Source: an uncultured Planctomycetota bacterium (lineage in GTDB: Bacteria > Planctomycetota > Planctomycetia > Pirellulales > Thermoguttaceae). From it: 51,917 bases of DNA. The position numbers and the translations under genes were made by a program. The stretch covers positions 1 to 51,917 of the forward strand of contig ONJR01000096.1 of the NCBI GenBank assembly GCA_900318195.1, written 5' to 3'. The notes under the pieces are model-generated. The model saw only the letters and a list, made by a program, of their open reading frames with translations, did no database searches and had not been told where the DNA came from. Every line of letters begins with the position of its first letter. Position 1 is the first letter of the stretch. Below, in pieces: positions 1 through 8,768 of the stretch.

Positions 1-1115
1 CGACATTTCCGCAACAGTTCAAAAATGACGGAACGAAAACGAACTTCAGTGTTCGTTTTTAGCGCTGAGCCGAGAAGCGTCGTTCCGGAATAGAAGTTAA
101 TCGTTACGCCGGATCGATTATCGGCGTCAGCAATTTGCCCTGTAATGACAGTATCGTCGCTAATCTGACCGAGCGAGTCTAGCGGTTCGGCGAGGGAGGG
201 CGTTGAAATCGTCGGAACGTCGGGCGTCGGCTTTGGGAAGGTATAGGTGTAGCTCGTCCAGGTCCCCGTTGAGGCGTGATTTTGCAGTTGCTCGTCATAG
301 AATGTCAGACGCGCTTGAATTTGGACTGTTGCCGTCTGCGACGTCATACTATAGAGAGCTGGAATGACGAAGTCGCCGGAGACGTAAACGGGCGTTATGG
401 CGTCGACGTCAGAATCGGCGTCGAGATCGAATTCAACGTCGACGCGACCGCCGTAGAGGTCGCAGGAAATTTCGCCGGTTACGGTAGGATTGCACGTAAC
501 GGCGTCGGTAGCGCTTGCGCAGGTATCGCCGAGGAGGGAGACGGCGCTTAGCGTGGGCAGAATCGCCGTGTTTGCTCGAATGGAACCGGATAGATCGAGT
601 TCAAAGGTTGGCTGTTCCGGATCGTCGGAGAGAATAGTAAGGGTCGAACTTTCGGCTTGGAGCGCTTGCCATTTGAGGGTGAGTATCGTCTCTTCGTTTG
701 GTTCGAGACTCGTTTTGTAGCCGCCGACGAATTCGACGCGCGAGCCCTCGGAAAGGGCCGCCGAGGTTAGAGTGAGCGTTTCAGTTCCGGTATTCTGAAC
801 GACAATGCGTTTATAGACGGTCTCGCCGTAACTGGGTGCGAGGGCGTTGCCGGATGAGTCGATAGAATAGGAGTCAAGTTGGAGGGTATTGACGTTGGAG
901 AAAGGAGCGCCGGTTGTAGAATTGACGAGATTGATTATCGGGAACGCGTCTGGAACGGCGTTGGAGAAGAATGCAGAGTTCGAGTCTGAGGCAGACGCGG
1001 AGTCGAGGAAAGCAATCGGCTCAACGTCGAGCATCTCGCGCGTTTCGAGACTCTCTATACGTAGGACGCGCGGTCGCATCCCATTTAGAGAACTCTTGCT
1101 ATCCTTCCTTTTCAT
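1..1115 (-). CDS. Planctomycete extracellular (surface) protein, N-terminal 371 codons only
   Basis: The frame is open from an ATG at 1115 to the window edge, so the C-terminus is missing. The start has a good ribosome site (GGAGGG at 1128-1123, 7 nt spacing). The N-terminus is basic and then carries RIESLETREMLD (about residues 19-30). This matches the planctomycete extracellular-protein N-terminal motif that precedes export. Residues about 85-180 resemble an Ig-like choice-of-anchor D/ASH module: a conserved VQNTGTETLTL strand followed by TILSDDPEQPTFEL. A further Ig-like region starts near residue 300 (DTVITGQIADADNRSG). The protein is rich in S/T/D, poor in Lys, and has few Cys. It is probably a secreted or cell-surface adhesin-like protein; substrate and length are unknown. 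This is the best taxonomic marker in the window. Confidence 0.8.
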   Translation of the reverse strand, partial: MKRKDSKSSLNGMRPRVLRIESLETREMLDVEPIAFLDSASASDSNSAFFSNAVPDAFPIINLVNSTTGAPFSNVNTLQLDSYSIDSSGNALAPSYGETVYKRIVVQNTGTETLTLTSAALSEGSRVEFVGGYKTSLEPNEETILTLKWQALQAESSTLTILSDDPEQPTFELDLSGSIRANTAILPTLSAVSLLGDTCASATDAVTCNPTVTGEISCDLYGGRVDVEFDLDADSDVDAITPVYVSGDFVIPALYSMTSQTATVQIQARLTFYDEQLQNHASTGTWTSYTYTFPKPTPDVPTISTPSLAEPLDSLGQISDDTVITGQIADADNRSGVTINFYSGTTLLGSALKTNTEVRFRSVIFELLRKC

Positions 1116-1310
1116 AATGAAACCCTCCATAGTACCGGTGCGCAGTCCACATCGCGCGACAATAGCCTGACCGCCAGCCACAGCAAGAGTATCGACAGAT
1201 CGATAAACAGCGCTCCAGTCAAATTGACTTGTTTGGGAGATATTTCACTTATTGCATACAGGAACGACTTTCAAAAGCGGATTTTATCCGGCAATTTGAC
1301 GTCAGGAAAA

Positions 1311-2291
1311 TCACGGACGCTGTAAAAGTTCCGGTTGAACGTCAAAAATCAACCTCTTGTAACCAATCCCAAGGGGCGCTTGCATTGTCCACATACCAGG
1401 GTGTGTGTTCACTTCTACAAGAGTAGGTCCCGACGCCGTAATCGCAATGTCCCACCCGATGAGCGGTACGCCAACCGTAAGCGGGACGGCGTCCTCTATC
1501 AGTGAGAGCGACTCACGCCAGTAGGGAATCTTAAACCCTGGAATAACGACGCCCGTGTCGGGATGACGCACGAAACGTTCGCCAAGATGATTCAGAGCGC
1601 GTGATACGACAATTCCCGAATCAACGTCGATTCCAGCGTAAACGCCGCCAGCGCTCGTATTGTCGACACAGTTGCCGCCCGCCCCCATTCGTAACGCGGC
1701 GCCAATTACCCTACGGTTCATCGTAACAACGCGAAGCGTATTGATTGCGCGCGGATAGAGCGCCGCCAAATCCGCGTGCTGTTCAATAAGCTCCTCAACG
1801 ACAGCCTCTTCCGACTGGCAAATTGCTTTAATCTCGTCCGCAGAGCGAGGCTCGACGATCCTTACGCCTTTACCAGCAAATCCATGCAAGGGCTTAACGA
1901 TCATTCTCTTATGTCTCGCGGCGAAGTTTGCGTAGTCGGCGTCGGAATTATGCAATCGCGCGCCGCACCAATCTCGAGCAACGTAACGCCCAAATCGCTC
2001 CAGGGTTTCTTCCTTGTCGTTCAGAATGCGAAACATCTCCATATCGCGATTGGCGTCGCACCATTTTTTGCGGCGACGATCCGTTATAAACTCGCGACGC
2101 CCGCGCGCGTTCAGTTCGTAGAAACAGTACAGAAAGTAGTCCTTCAGAGTTGCGCCGTAGCGTAGTCGACTCCATAGAACGTCTAAGTATAACCAAAGAT
2201 CCACGCGACCGTTCGCTTGAAAATACGCGTCGCGGGAGCTATGAACTTTGACCTCGCTCGGAAGATTACGCAATATGTGAAGAATATGCAT
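1311..2291 (-). CDS. ATP-grasp enzyme of the sugar-transfer-associated type
   Basis: A 326-aa protein with an ATP-grasp fold. The nucleotide-binding strand and glycine loop IVKPLHGFAGKGV lies at residues 131-143, the INTLR segment at 183-187, and the metal-binding VEVN at 292-295. The family matches sugar-transfer-associated ATP-grasp proteins, often found in polysaccharide or peptide-ligation clusters, which join a carboxylate to an amine or other nucleophile using ATP. The substrate cannot be read from the sequence, and no glycosyltransferase lies nearby. No clear ribosome site precedes the ATG at 2291, so the start is only the most likely one. It stands alone between the surface-protein gene and purQ, on the same strand as both. 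Confidence 0.75.
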   Translation of the reverse strand: MHILHILRNLPSEVKVHSSRDAYFQANGRVDLWLYLDVLWSRLRYGATLKDYFLYCFYELNARGRREFITDRRRKKWCDANRDMEMFRILNDKEETLERFGRYVARDWCGARLHNSDADYANFAARHKRMIVKPLHGFAGKGVRIVEPRSADEIKAICQSEEAVVEELIEQHADLAALYPRAINTLRVVTMNRRVIGAALRMGAGGNCVDNTSAGGVYAGIDVDSGIVVSRALNHLGERFVRHPDTGVVIPGFKIPYWRESLSLIEDAVPLTVGVPLIGWDIAITASGPTLVEVNTHPGMWTMQAPLGIGYKRLIFDVQPELLQRP

Positions 2292-2403
2292 CGGAACGCG
2301 CCTAAATGAAAGCGTAAAGCGCTCGAAAGATTTGAACTCTGTGCGCGCGCCAAATCAGTAAGACAGGTAGTCTACGACTCGGCGCGCATATTATCGCTAA
2401 AAC

Positions 2404-3162
2404 TTACGCAAAGAACTCAACCGCGTTCTTAAAGATTGCTAGTCCGTCCCCAACCTTCGTTGCAAACTCAGGGCTCAACTGCAAACGCGTCCAATTCGGA
2501 TGTTGCGTTTTATCTATATGCCGTTCAGGATGCGGCATAAGTCCAAAGACCCGACCTGTCTCGTCGCATACGCCCGCCACGTCGCGCATCGCTCCGTTCG
2601 GATTCTCTGCCGGTAGGTAACGCAACGCAAGTCGACCTTCTGCTTCCAGTTTATCGAGCGCCGCTTCGTCGCGCGCCATGAACTTCCCTTCGGCGTGCGC
2701 TATCGGAAGGTAAAGCGACTCAACGCCTCTTAAAAAGACGCTCTTATCGCTACGGACGACCAAATGCGTCCAGCGATCCGTATAGACGCCCGAACGATTC
2801 CACGTTAGCGTAACCGGCGCGCCTTGTTCGTCGTCCGCGACAAGAATTCCCGACTTAATCAGAATCTGAAAGCCGTTGCAAATTCCTAAGATAAGTTTAC
2901 CAGCGTTACGAAATTCGTGAATCGCATCGAATAAGCTAACGCGAACTTTCGTGGCTAGAACGCGACCGGCGGCAATATCGTCGCCGTAACTAAATCCGCC
3001 GGGGAAGCACATGATCTGGAAACGATCCATAATCCCGGGGTTCTCTAAAATTCGATTAACGTGAATGCGTTCCGTCGTCGCGCCCGCGACCTCAAACGCG
3101 TACGCCGTCTCAAGGTCGCAATTCGTGCCGGGCGCTCTTAAAATTAGTACGTTAGGTTTCAT
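2404..3162 (-). CDS. purQ: Phosphoribosylformylglycinamidine synthase, glutaminase subunit
   Basis: PurQ supplies ammonia from glutamine for the fourth step of de novo purine synthesis (FGAR to FGAM). It is a class I glutamine amidotransferase with the nucleophile Cys95 in GICNGF and the His211/Glu213 pair in MPHPERH. The start at 3162 (MKPNVLILRAPG) is chosen over an in-frame ATG at 3201. The family begins at this beta-strand, and the 13 extra residues look non-conserved. At 252 aa it is near the usual length for stand-alone PurQ of this type. It lies 91 bp downstream of purL and is probably co-transcribed with tyrA and purL. No terminator with a clear T-tract was found after it. Confidence 0.95.
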   Translation of the reverse strand: MKPNVLILRAPGTNCDLETAYAFEVAGATTERIHVNRILENPGIMDRFQIMCFPGGFSYGDDIAAGRVLATKVRVSLFDAIHEFRNAGKLILGICNGFQILIKSGILVADDEQGAPVTLTWNRSGVYTDRWTHLVVRSDKSVFLRGVESLYLPIAHAEGKFMARDEAALDKLEAEGRLALRYLPAENPNGAMRDVAGVCDETGRVFGLMPHPERHIDKTQHPNWTRLQLSPEFATKVGDGLAIFKNAVEFFA

Positions 3163-3253
3163 TATATTCCGTTGTGTTATTTCTAAATAACTTTTTCTCA
3201 TGCCAAGCGAACGCGTCGCGCGACGCGTTCGCGTTTTTGCGGACGTACGCAGA

Positions 3254-6200
3254 TTACTTGAGCGTCGACGAAGCGTATTCGCCGCCGAGATCGAAGGGCT
3301 TCTGCCAACGCAGTTTCAATTCGTCGAGCGGCGCGTCGATGAGCGGCTCGAAGTTCGAGTCTAAAATCGTGAGTGATTTGTAACCGACGGTGTGCCCTAT
3401 TCGCGCGAACGGAACCGACGCGTTCATCATGATCGACATAAAATCTCGCCATTTGTCATGAGGAACTTCAGCAATAAAACGTGTGTTCGATTCCGAGAAG
3501 AGCTTAATGTACTCCACGTAGCGCGAAGGATCGACGCCCGGCAATTCACAACACACGCCAGACGGCGTAAGCGAAATACTCGACAACGTCGCAACAACGC
3601 CAACCTCGCCGGCAAAAGCGCTTTCCGCGAGCGCGACCGCCAAGCCGCCTTCGCTAAGGTCGTGCGCAGAACGAACACAACCCGACTGAATCGCGCGATA
3701 AAACGCCTCATAGACACGTTTCGCTAGCTTGACGTCGACTGTCGGAGATTGTCCGCCAACCCAGTTGCGAACGAGCGACAAGTGCGAGCCGCCAAGCTCC
3801 GCTTTCGTAGCGCCAACGAGATAGATATCAGATTCCGGACCTTTGAAGTCCATGGAAACGCAATTCTCGACGTCGTCCACCTGTCCCATTGCGCTAATCA
3901 GTAGAGACGGAGGAATTGCGATCGGCTCCTTACCTTCGGGTCGGAACTCGTTATTCAGCGAATCTTTACCGCTAATAAACGGCGTACCCATCGCAACGGA
4001 GACGTCGTAACAGGCGAGCGCAGCGCGAACGAGCGAGCCTAAGACCTCGGGCTTATCAGAATTCCCCCAACAGAAGTTGTCGAGGATCGTAATCGTTTTC
4101 GGATCAGCGCCGACGGCGACAGCGTTTCGTATCGCTTCGTCAATTGCGCTCGCCGCCATGTTATACGCGTCGTAATCGCCGTAATTCGGGTTCATACCAT
4201 TTGAAATAACGAGTCCTCGGCGGGACGAGACTCGAGGACGCAAGACGGCGGCGTCCCCCGGTCCGTCGTTCTTAACGCCGACGAGGGGCTTGAGCACGCT
4301 TCCGCCTTGAACTTCGTGGTCGTACTGGCGAATGACCCAGTGTTTACTTGCGACGTTGAGAGTCGAAAGGATCGCTTCCAGGTCGAGTTGCGCGTCGCTT
4401 TTATTAGAGTTGTCACCGCCGGTTACCGTCTTCGACACAACGGTTTGCGCTGGTAATTCTTCATCCCTCGATTTAACAGCAAGAGGTCGAACAACAGGGG
4501 TCTCGTAGATCGCCTTGCGAATAACGCGCGGTCGACCCTTGTGCATGAATTTCATGTCGAGATCCGCAACAACGACGCCCTGATATTTAAGCACAAGCCG
4601 ACCGGTCGGTTTGTATTCGCCAAGCACGACCGTCTCGACGTCCTCACTATCGGCGAGAGCCTTAAACTCGTCCCATTTTGCCTTCGGCACAGCAAAGACC
4701 ATGCGCTCCTGCGCCTCGCTAATCCATATCTCGGAATACGAAAGTCCTTCGTACTTCAGAAGCGCCGCGTCCAAATTGACTTCTGCGCCAATCTCTTCCC
4801 CCATCTCGCCGACCGCGCTTGAGAAACCGCCGGCGCCGCAGTCGGTTACTGCGTTATAAAGCCCCCTATCGCGCGCTTCAAGCATAACGTCGAGCACGGT
4901 CTTTTCGATTATTGCGTTGCCTATCTGTACCGCGCCGCCAGAGAGAGTCTCGCTTTCGCTCGTTAATTCCGCGCTACTGAACGTCGCGCCGTGAATTCCG
5001 TCACGACCCGTGCGACCGCCCATCGCGACGATTAAATCGCCTGCCTTCGCATCCTTAAAGGACTTGTCGACCGGTATCAAACCAACGTTGCCGCAATAGA
5101 CAAGAGGATTGCCCAAATATCGCTTGTCGAAATAAACCGCGCCGTTTACCGTCGGAATACCCATTCGGTTGCCGTAATCGCGCACGCCCGCGACAACGCC
5201 CTTAACGATGCGCCGAGGATGTAGAACGCCGTTCGGTACCTCGCTAGGATCTAGGTGCGGCGGCGCAAAACAAAAGACGTCCGTATTGCAGATCGGCTTC
5301 GCGCCCATACCCGTGCCCATCGGGTCGCGAATTACGCCGCCAATACCGGTATTGGCTCCGCCGTAGGGTTCGAGCGCGCTCGGATGATTATGCGTCTCCA
5401 CTTTAAAGCAGACGTTGTATTCGTCGTCGAACTTAACAACTCCTGCGTTGTCCGAGAAGACGCTCACGCAGAGATCGTCTTCGCCAAGTTGCTCGCGAAT
5501 CTTAACGGTCGCGGCGAAGATCGTCTCCTTGAGCATATTCTCAAATTGGCGCGAACCGTCCGGACCTTCGTAATCGATACGTCCGGCAAGCGTTTTATGA
5601 CTGCAATGCTCGCTCCACGTCTGAGCGATCGTTTCAAGCTCGACGTCCGTCGGATCACGATCAAGCGTTTTGAAATACTCACGAATCGTCTGCATTTCGG
5701 CGAGCGATAGGTACAGTTGCCCGCGTTTACTGAGATCTTGCAACGCGACGTCGTCCATATCGCGAATCGCGACTGTCTTCAGTTCAAAGCGATAAGGCGA
5801 ACCAACCGCGAGCGAATCGAACCCAAGTTCGCCGTACGCGACCTGTTCAATTGCGTCGTTCGAGAGCGCTTTACGCGCAAGGCGTTGCGTCTCGGACTCG
5901 TCAAGACCGGCTATCCAGTACTTCTTGAACGTGCGACACGCGTCTGGTCGAATTCCATACTCCGCCGCAGCGAGCTTCGCCGCGTCGGCAACAACGTCGG
6001 TTACGCCTGGCTTCGGTAGAACGTAGACGATCTTGCCGACAAAGTCCGACGGCGCGCGCGAAAGCGCAGGATCGCCAACAAGCCCAACTGTCGCGCGTTC
6101 GACAACGGAGTCGGCCAACAGCTTGGCAACCAACGCGTCGACCTGCTCGCGCGTTAAATCGCCCTGGAGCAGATAGCCGCGCGCGGCAATAAGAGAGAGA

Positions 6201-6298
6201 GTCGCCGGAAAACCTAGGTCTGCGGCGTCGGTCATAATTTCGGTTCCAACTACGTCGGGCAATCCCGGCGCGGCAAAAATATCAACTTCCCAAAGCAT
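3254..6298 (-). CDS. purL: Phosphoribosylformylglycinamidine synthase with PurS-like N-terminus
   Basis: A 1014-aa FGAM synthase. Small PurL proteins are about 740 aa with separate PurS and PurQ; large PurL is about 1300 aa and includes the glutaminase. This one is intermediate. Residues 1-100 look like the PurS-type domain (MLWEVDIFAAPGLPDVVG), followed by a linker and the two AIRS-type ATP-binding halves. The core signature ETHNHPSALEPYGGANTG is near residue 300, GRDGIHGATFSS near 430, and GKDSLNNEF in the second half. The glutaminase is the separate purQ just downstream. The 5' end overlaps the 3' end of tyrA by 17 bp, which argues for translational coupling. Confidence 0.95.
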   Translation of the reverse strand: MLWEVDIFAAPGLPDVVGTEIMTDAADLGFPATLSLIAARGYLLQGDLTREQVDALVAKLLADSVVERATVGLVGDPALSRAPSDFVGKIVYVLPKPGVTDVVADAAKLAAAEYGIRPDACRTFKKYWIAGLDESETQRLARKALSNDAIEQVAYGELGFDSLAVGSPYRFELKTVAIRDMDDVALQDLSKRGQLYLSLAEMQTIREYFKTLDRDPTDVELETIAQTWSEHCSHKTLAGRIDYEGPDGSRQFENMLKETIFAATVKIREQLGEDDLCVSVFSDNAGVVKFDDEYNVCFKVETHNHPSALEPYGGANTGIGGVIRDPMGTGMGAKPICNTDVFCFAPPHLDPSEVPNGVLHPRRIVKGVVAGVRDYGNRMGIPTVNGAVYFDKRYLGNPLVYCGNVGLIPVDKSFKDAKAGDLIVAMGGRTGRDGIHGATFSSAELTSESETLSGGAVQIGNAIIEKTVLDVMLEARDRGLYNAVTDCGAGGFSSAVGEMGEEIGAEVNLDAALLKYEGLSYSEIWISEAQERMVFAVPKAKWDEFKALADSEDVETVVLGEYKPTGRLVLKYQGVVVADLDMKFMHKGRPRVIRKAIYETPVVRPLAVKSRDEELPAQTVVSKTVTGGDNSNKSDAQLDLEAILSTLNVASKHWVIRQYDHEVQGGSVLKPLVGVKNDGPGDAAVLRPRVSSRRGLVISNGMNPNYGDYDAYNMAASAIDEAIRNAVAVGADPKTITILDNFCWGNSDKPEVLGSLVRAALACYDVSVAMGTPFISGKDSLNNEFRPEGKEPIAIPPSLLISAMGQVDDVENCVSMDFKGPESDIYLVGATKAELGGSHLSLVRNWVGGQSPTVDVKLAKRVYEAFYRAIQSGCVRSAHDLSEGGLAVALAESAFAGEVGVVATLSSISLTPSGVCCELPGVDPSRYVEYIKLFSESNTRFIAEVPHDKWRDFMSIMMNASVPFARIGHTVGYKSLTILDSNFEPLIDAPLDELKLRWQKPFDLGGEYASSTLK

Positions 6299-7400
6299 CT
6301 CGTTTCTTCTTCGTTTCCTTTAAAAAGGTTAGGATAGCCTCGCGATCGCCCTTTGCAAGAAAGGTCTTCCAGCGCAGTAAATTACTCTCAAGACGCTCGA
6401 GCGCCGAGAGCAACGCGATCCGATTCGTTTCAAATATTTCCGTCCAAACCTCGGGGTTACCGCCCGAGAGCCGCGTTACGTCGCGAAAGCCTGTGCCGGC
6501 AAAAAGGAACTCGTCCATCGGCACAACGCTCATCGTCAAGACCGAAATCAAATTCGGTAGATGACTCGTTCGCGCAAGAATATGATCATGCTCCGCCGCC
6601 GACGTTTCGACGACAAAACTCCCGAGTCGTTTCCAGAATTCACGCGTCATGGAGACGGCGGGGAAATCTGCGTTCGAATCGAGGGTAACCGAAATCTTAT
6701 TCGTAATCGAGAGCGCGTCCTGATCAGGATCGCTCGTTTCATTCTTATTCTTCTCTTCTTCGGCGAACGCGAGCGCGAACTTCCGTTGAATCGTCTGGAA
6801 CGCCGCGTCCGACGCCACGTCCTCTGGAATACGAAAGGCGCGTGCGCCACCGCGTGAAATAGAAGCGCGCCGATCGATCGAATCGACCCAAGGCGTGAGA
6901 ATCGTCAATTTTCCATCGAAAAGGGTCGACGACGAATGTTCGACACCGGATTTATCGCTACCCGCTATCGGATGCGCTGGGACAAACGCGACGCGCGTGT
7001 CCGATGGAAGATCGTTCGACTTATGCAACGCCGAAGTTGCGTACGCAAAACCCGATTTCACACTACCAACGTCCGAAACGAGAAAACGGCGACCGGCAAA
7101 TTCGTCCGATCGGCGAAGAGCCCAGAATTCGTCGAGCGCGCGGATATTTGTTTCAACGGGAGCGCAAAAGACAACTTGCGTCGCGCTGGTTCCGTCGTCC
7201 GCCAATCTCAAGGCGTCGCGCCAATTCGTCGCATACGCGTCGATCGCGCGCAACTCGAGCGCGCGCGAAAGCTTCGCCTCGCTACGCCCGAGACCGATTA
7301 TTCGTCCGCCGACACGCGCGCGCTTCGCCGCAAGTCCCAACGCGCCGCCAAGCAGGCCGACGCCGACCACTATCGTCTGTGAAAATAACTCTGACGTCAT
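6282..7400 (-). CDS. tyrA: Prephenate dehydrogenase family protein
   Basis: NAD(P)-dependent oxidation of prephenate (or arogenate) in tyrosine synthesis. The N-terminal Rossmann loop GVGLLGG is at residues 13-19 and the conserved helical dimer domain follows (SHLPNLISVL, FAGTGFRDVTRLSGGNPEVW). The ATG at 7400 (MTSELFSQTIVVGVG) is preferred. An upstream GTG at 7463 would add 21 residues with no family likeness and would leave only a very short leader behind the promoter at 7484-7511. The resulting 372 aa is slightly long because of an E/K-rich insertion near residues 220-235 (FAEEEKNKNETSDPDQ). The gene heads the operon with purL and purQ. Confidence 0.88.
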   Translation of the reverse strand: MTSELFSQTIVVGVGLLGGALGLAAKRARVGGRIIGLGRSEAKLSRALELRAIDAYATNWRDALRLADDGTSATQVVFCAPVETNIRALDEFWALRRSDEFAGRRFLVSDVGSVKSGFAYATSALHKSNDLPSDTRVAFVPAHPIAGSDKSGVEHSSSTLFDGKLTILTPWVDSIDRRASISRGGARAFRIPEDVASDAAFQTIQRKFALAFAEEEKNKNETSDPDQDALSITNKISVTLDSNADFPAVSMTREFWKRLGSFVVETSAAEHDHILARTSHLPNLISVLTMSVVPMDEFLFAGTGFRDVTRLSGGNPEVWTEIFETNRIALLSALERLESNLLRWKTFLAKGDREAILTFLKETKKKRDALGS

Positions 7401-7483
7401 CGTATTATGCCGCGCATAGCGCGTCCAAAGGTTTCGCCGACTCGCTAACGTACGAGACGACACAACCGCCCAAACCTGCCGTC

Positions 7484-7511
7484 ATTATAAACCAAAGAAA
7501 GGAATCGTCAA
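7484..7511 (-). promoter_or_regulatory. Sigma-70-like promoter of tyrA-purL-purQ
   Basis: Read on the minus strand, -35 TTGACG (7511-7506), a 16-bp spacer and -10 TATAAT (7489-7484). This places the transcript start near 7477, about 77 nt before the tyrA ATG. Both hexamers are at or one base from consensus. Confidence 0.7.
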
Positions 7512-7607
7512 TTATCGCGGCGACAGATTGTCGTGCCGCAGAGGAGAAACTTGAAAAACCGTCGTTACGACCAGACCATAACCAAGACAAAAAAGAAAGG
7601 AACACAT

Positions 7608-7635
7608 TTGCATTGCCAGAAGAAGACGCTATAAT
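7608..7635 (+). promoter_or_regulatory. Sigma-70-like promoter of the ThuA gene
   Basis: -35 TTGCAT (7608-7613), a 16-bp spacer and a perfect -10 TATAAT (7630-7635), ending 85 bp before the start codon at 7720. It is divergent from the tyrA promoter about 100 bp away. Confidence 0.6.
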
Positions 7636-7719
7636 CAGTGGTCGTGTCGCGCGCATTACGCGACGCGATCGACTGTAATCAACCAGAACTGAAAAGCGCT
7701 AACTCTGCGGAGGATGAAT

Positions 7720-8655
7720 ATGCGACGACGTGATTTTTTAACTTCGACCGTATTATCGGCGGCGACGACTCCATTTGCGTCAACTCTATCAAAACTATTT
7801 GCCGCTGAAAATGGCGGTAAAAAGCTCCTCTTCTTTACGCGTTCGCAAGGGTTCGAGCACTCCCCAATTAAGGAAGACTCCGAGGGAAATTGCATCGCGG
7901 GTAACGTCGTCAAGCGACTCGCGAAAGAAATCGGATACGAAGTCGACGTTACGAAAGACGGAACCGTTTTCGACGGTGATCTGTCGCAATACGCCGCTTT
8001 CATTTTCTATACAAGCGGCAATCTTGACCAAGAGGGCGGGGACGGTCGCAAGCCGATGACCCAAGAAGGCGTCCAGAAGTTCCTCGAATCGATTCAAAAC
8101 GGGACAGGATTCCTAGGCTTCCACAGCGCTACCGACACGTGGCGATCCGGCACGGGAATGAAAGTCGACGCTTTCTTTGACACGACTCCATACGTCAGAA
8201 TGATAGGCGGCGAGTTCATCGTCCACGGCGATCAACAGGAAGCGACGGTTGAAATTCACGACGATTCGCTACCTTCTCTCGTCAAGCGCAAGCCTTCGTA
8301 TCGTCTACACGAAGAATGGTACGCTAACAAGAATTTCGCTCCCGATATGCGTGTGCTCGCGTCGCTCCAAACAGCGGATATGAAGACTGAAGGACACAAC
8401 AAATGTTACGACCGACCGGCTTTCCCCTGCATTTGGGCGCGCAAAGAGAAGAAGGGAACCGCGCTATACTGCGCTATGGGACACAAAGACGAATGGTGGC
8501 AGAACGGCGAGCATGACGATCTGATCTCCGATCTCATTAAAGCCGCGCTCGGCATGATTGAAATCTCAACCGAGCCGAATCTGACGCGCGTGTGCCCTGG
8601 CGCAAATATGTTGCAAAACTCCTGGATTAAGGGCTTGGTCAATACCTCCGACTGA
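7720..8655 (+). CDS. Tat-exported ThuA-domain protein
   Basis: A ThuA-like (trehalose-utilisation family, glutaminase-like fold) protein. The N-terminus MRRRDFLTSTVLSAATTP is a twin-arginine signal, so the protein should act outside the cytoplasm. The domain starts at KKLLFFTRSQGFEHS and includes GFLGFHSATDTW, GGEFIVHG and PCIWARKEKKGTALYCAMGH. ThuA proteins are abundant in planctomycetes near carbohydrate or oxidoreductase genes, and their reaction is not settled. The start at 7720 is chosen over the ATG at 7714: the GGAGG at 7709-7713 abuts 7714 but is 6 nt from 7720, and the shorter form begins at the Tat motif. The gene appears monocistronic, with its own promoter and a terminator hairpin behind it. 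Confidence 0.85.
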   Translation: MRRRDFLTSTVLSAATTPFASTLSKLFAAENGGKKLLFFTRSQGFEHSPIKEDSEGNCIAGNVVKRLAKEIGYEVDVTKDGTVFDGDLSQYAAFIFYTSGNLDQEGGDGRKPMTQEGVQKFLESIQNGTGFLGFHSATDTWRSGTGMKVDAFFDTTPYVRMIGGEFIVHGDQQEATVEIHDDSLPSLVKRKPSYRLHEEWYANKNFAPDMRVLASLQTADMKTEGHNKCYDRPAFPCIWARKEKKGTALYCAMGHKDEWWQNGEHDDLISDLIKAALGMIEISTEPNLTRVCPGANMLQNSWIKGLVNTSD

Positions 8656-8693
8656 CGTTCTTTGGCGGTCTAACGCCGCCTTCGCTATGCAAC

Positions 8694-8726
8694 GCGCCGG
8701 ATTCGTACACGTCGCGAATCCGGCGC
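8694..8726 (+). terminator. Terminator-like hairpin after the ThuA gene
   Basis: A perfect 12-bp stem, GCGCCGGATTCG (8694-8705) with CGAATCCGGCGC (8715-8726), and a 9-nt loop. It is followed by a pyrimidine-rich CTCTCGCTTCTT rather than a pure T-run. It lies 38 bp past the stop codon. Strong stem, weak tail. Confidence 0.6.
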
Positions 8727-8768
8727 CTCTCGCTTCTTGAAATCAATTTCGTCATAGGGATATCGCTC

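Noticed and set aside
3163..3201. Longer purQ start at 3201
   Set aside because: The extra 13 residues precede the conserved first strand and have no family likeness; the ATG at 3162 fits better.
7004..7678. Open frame of 224 codons on the plus strand
   Set aside because: It is antisense to tyrA and then runs through the divergent promoter region; no ribosome site and an Arg/Ser-rich composition typical of shadow frames.
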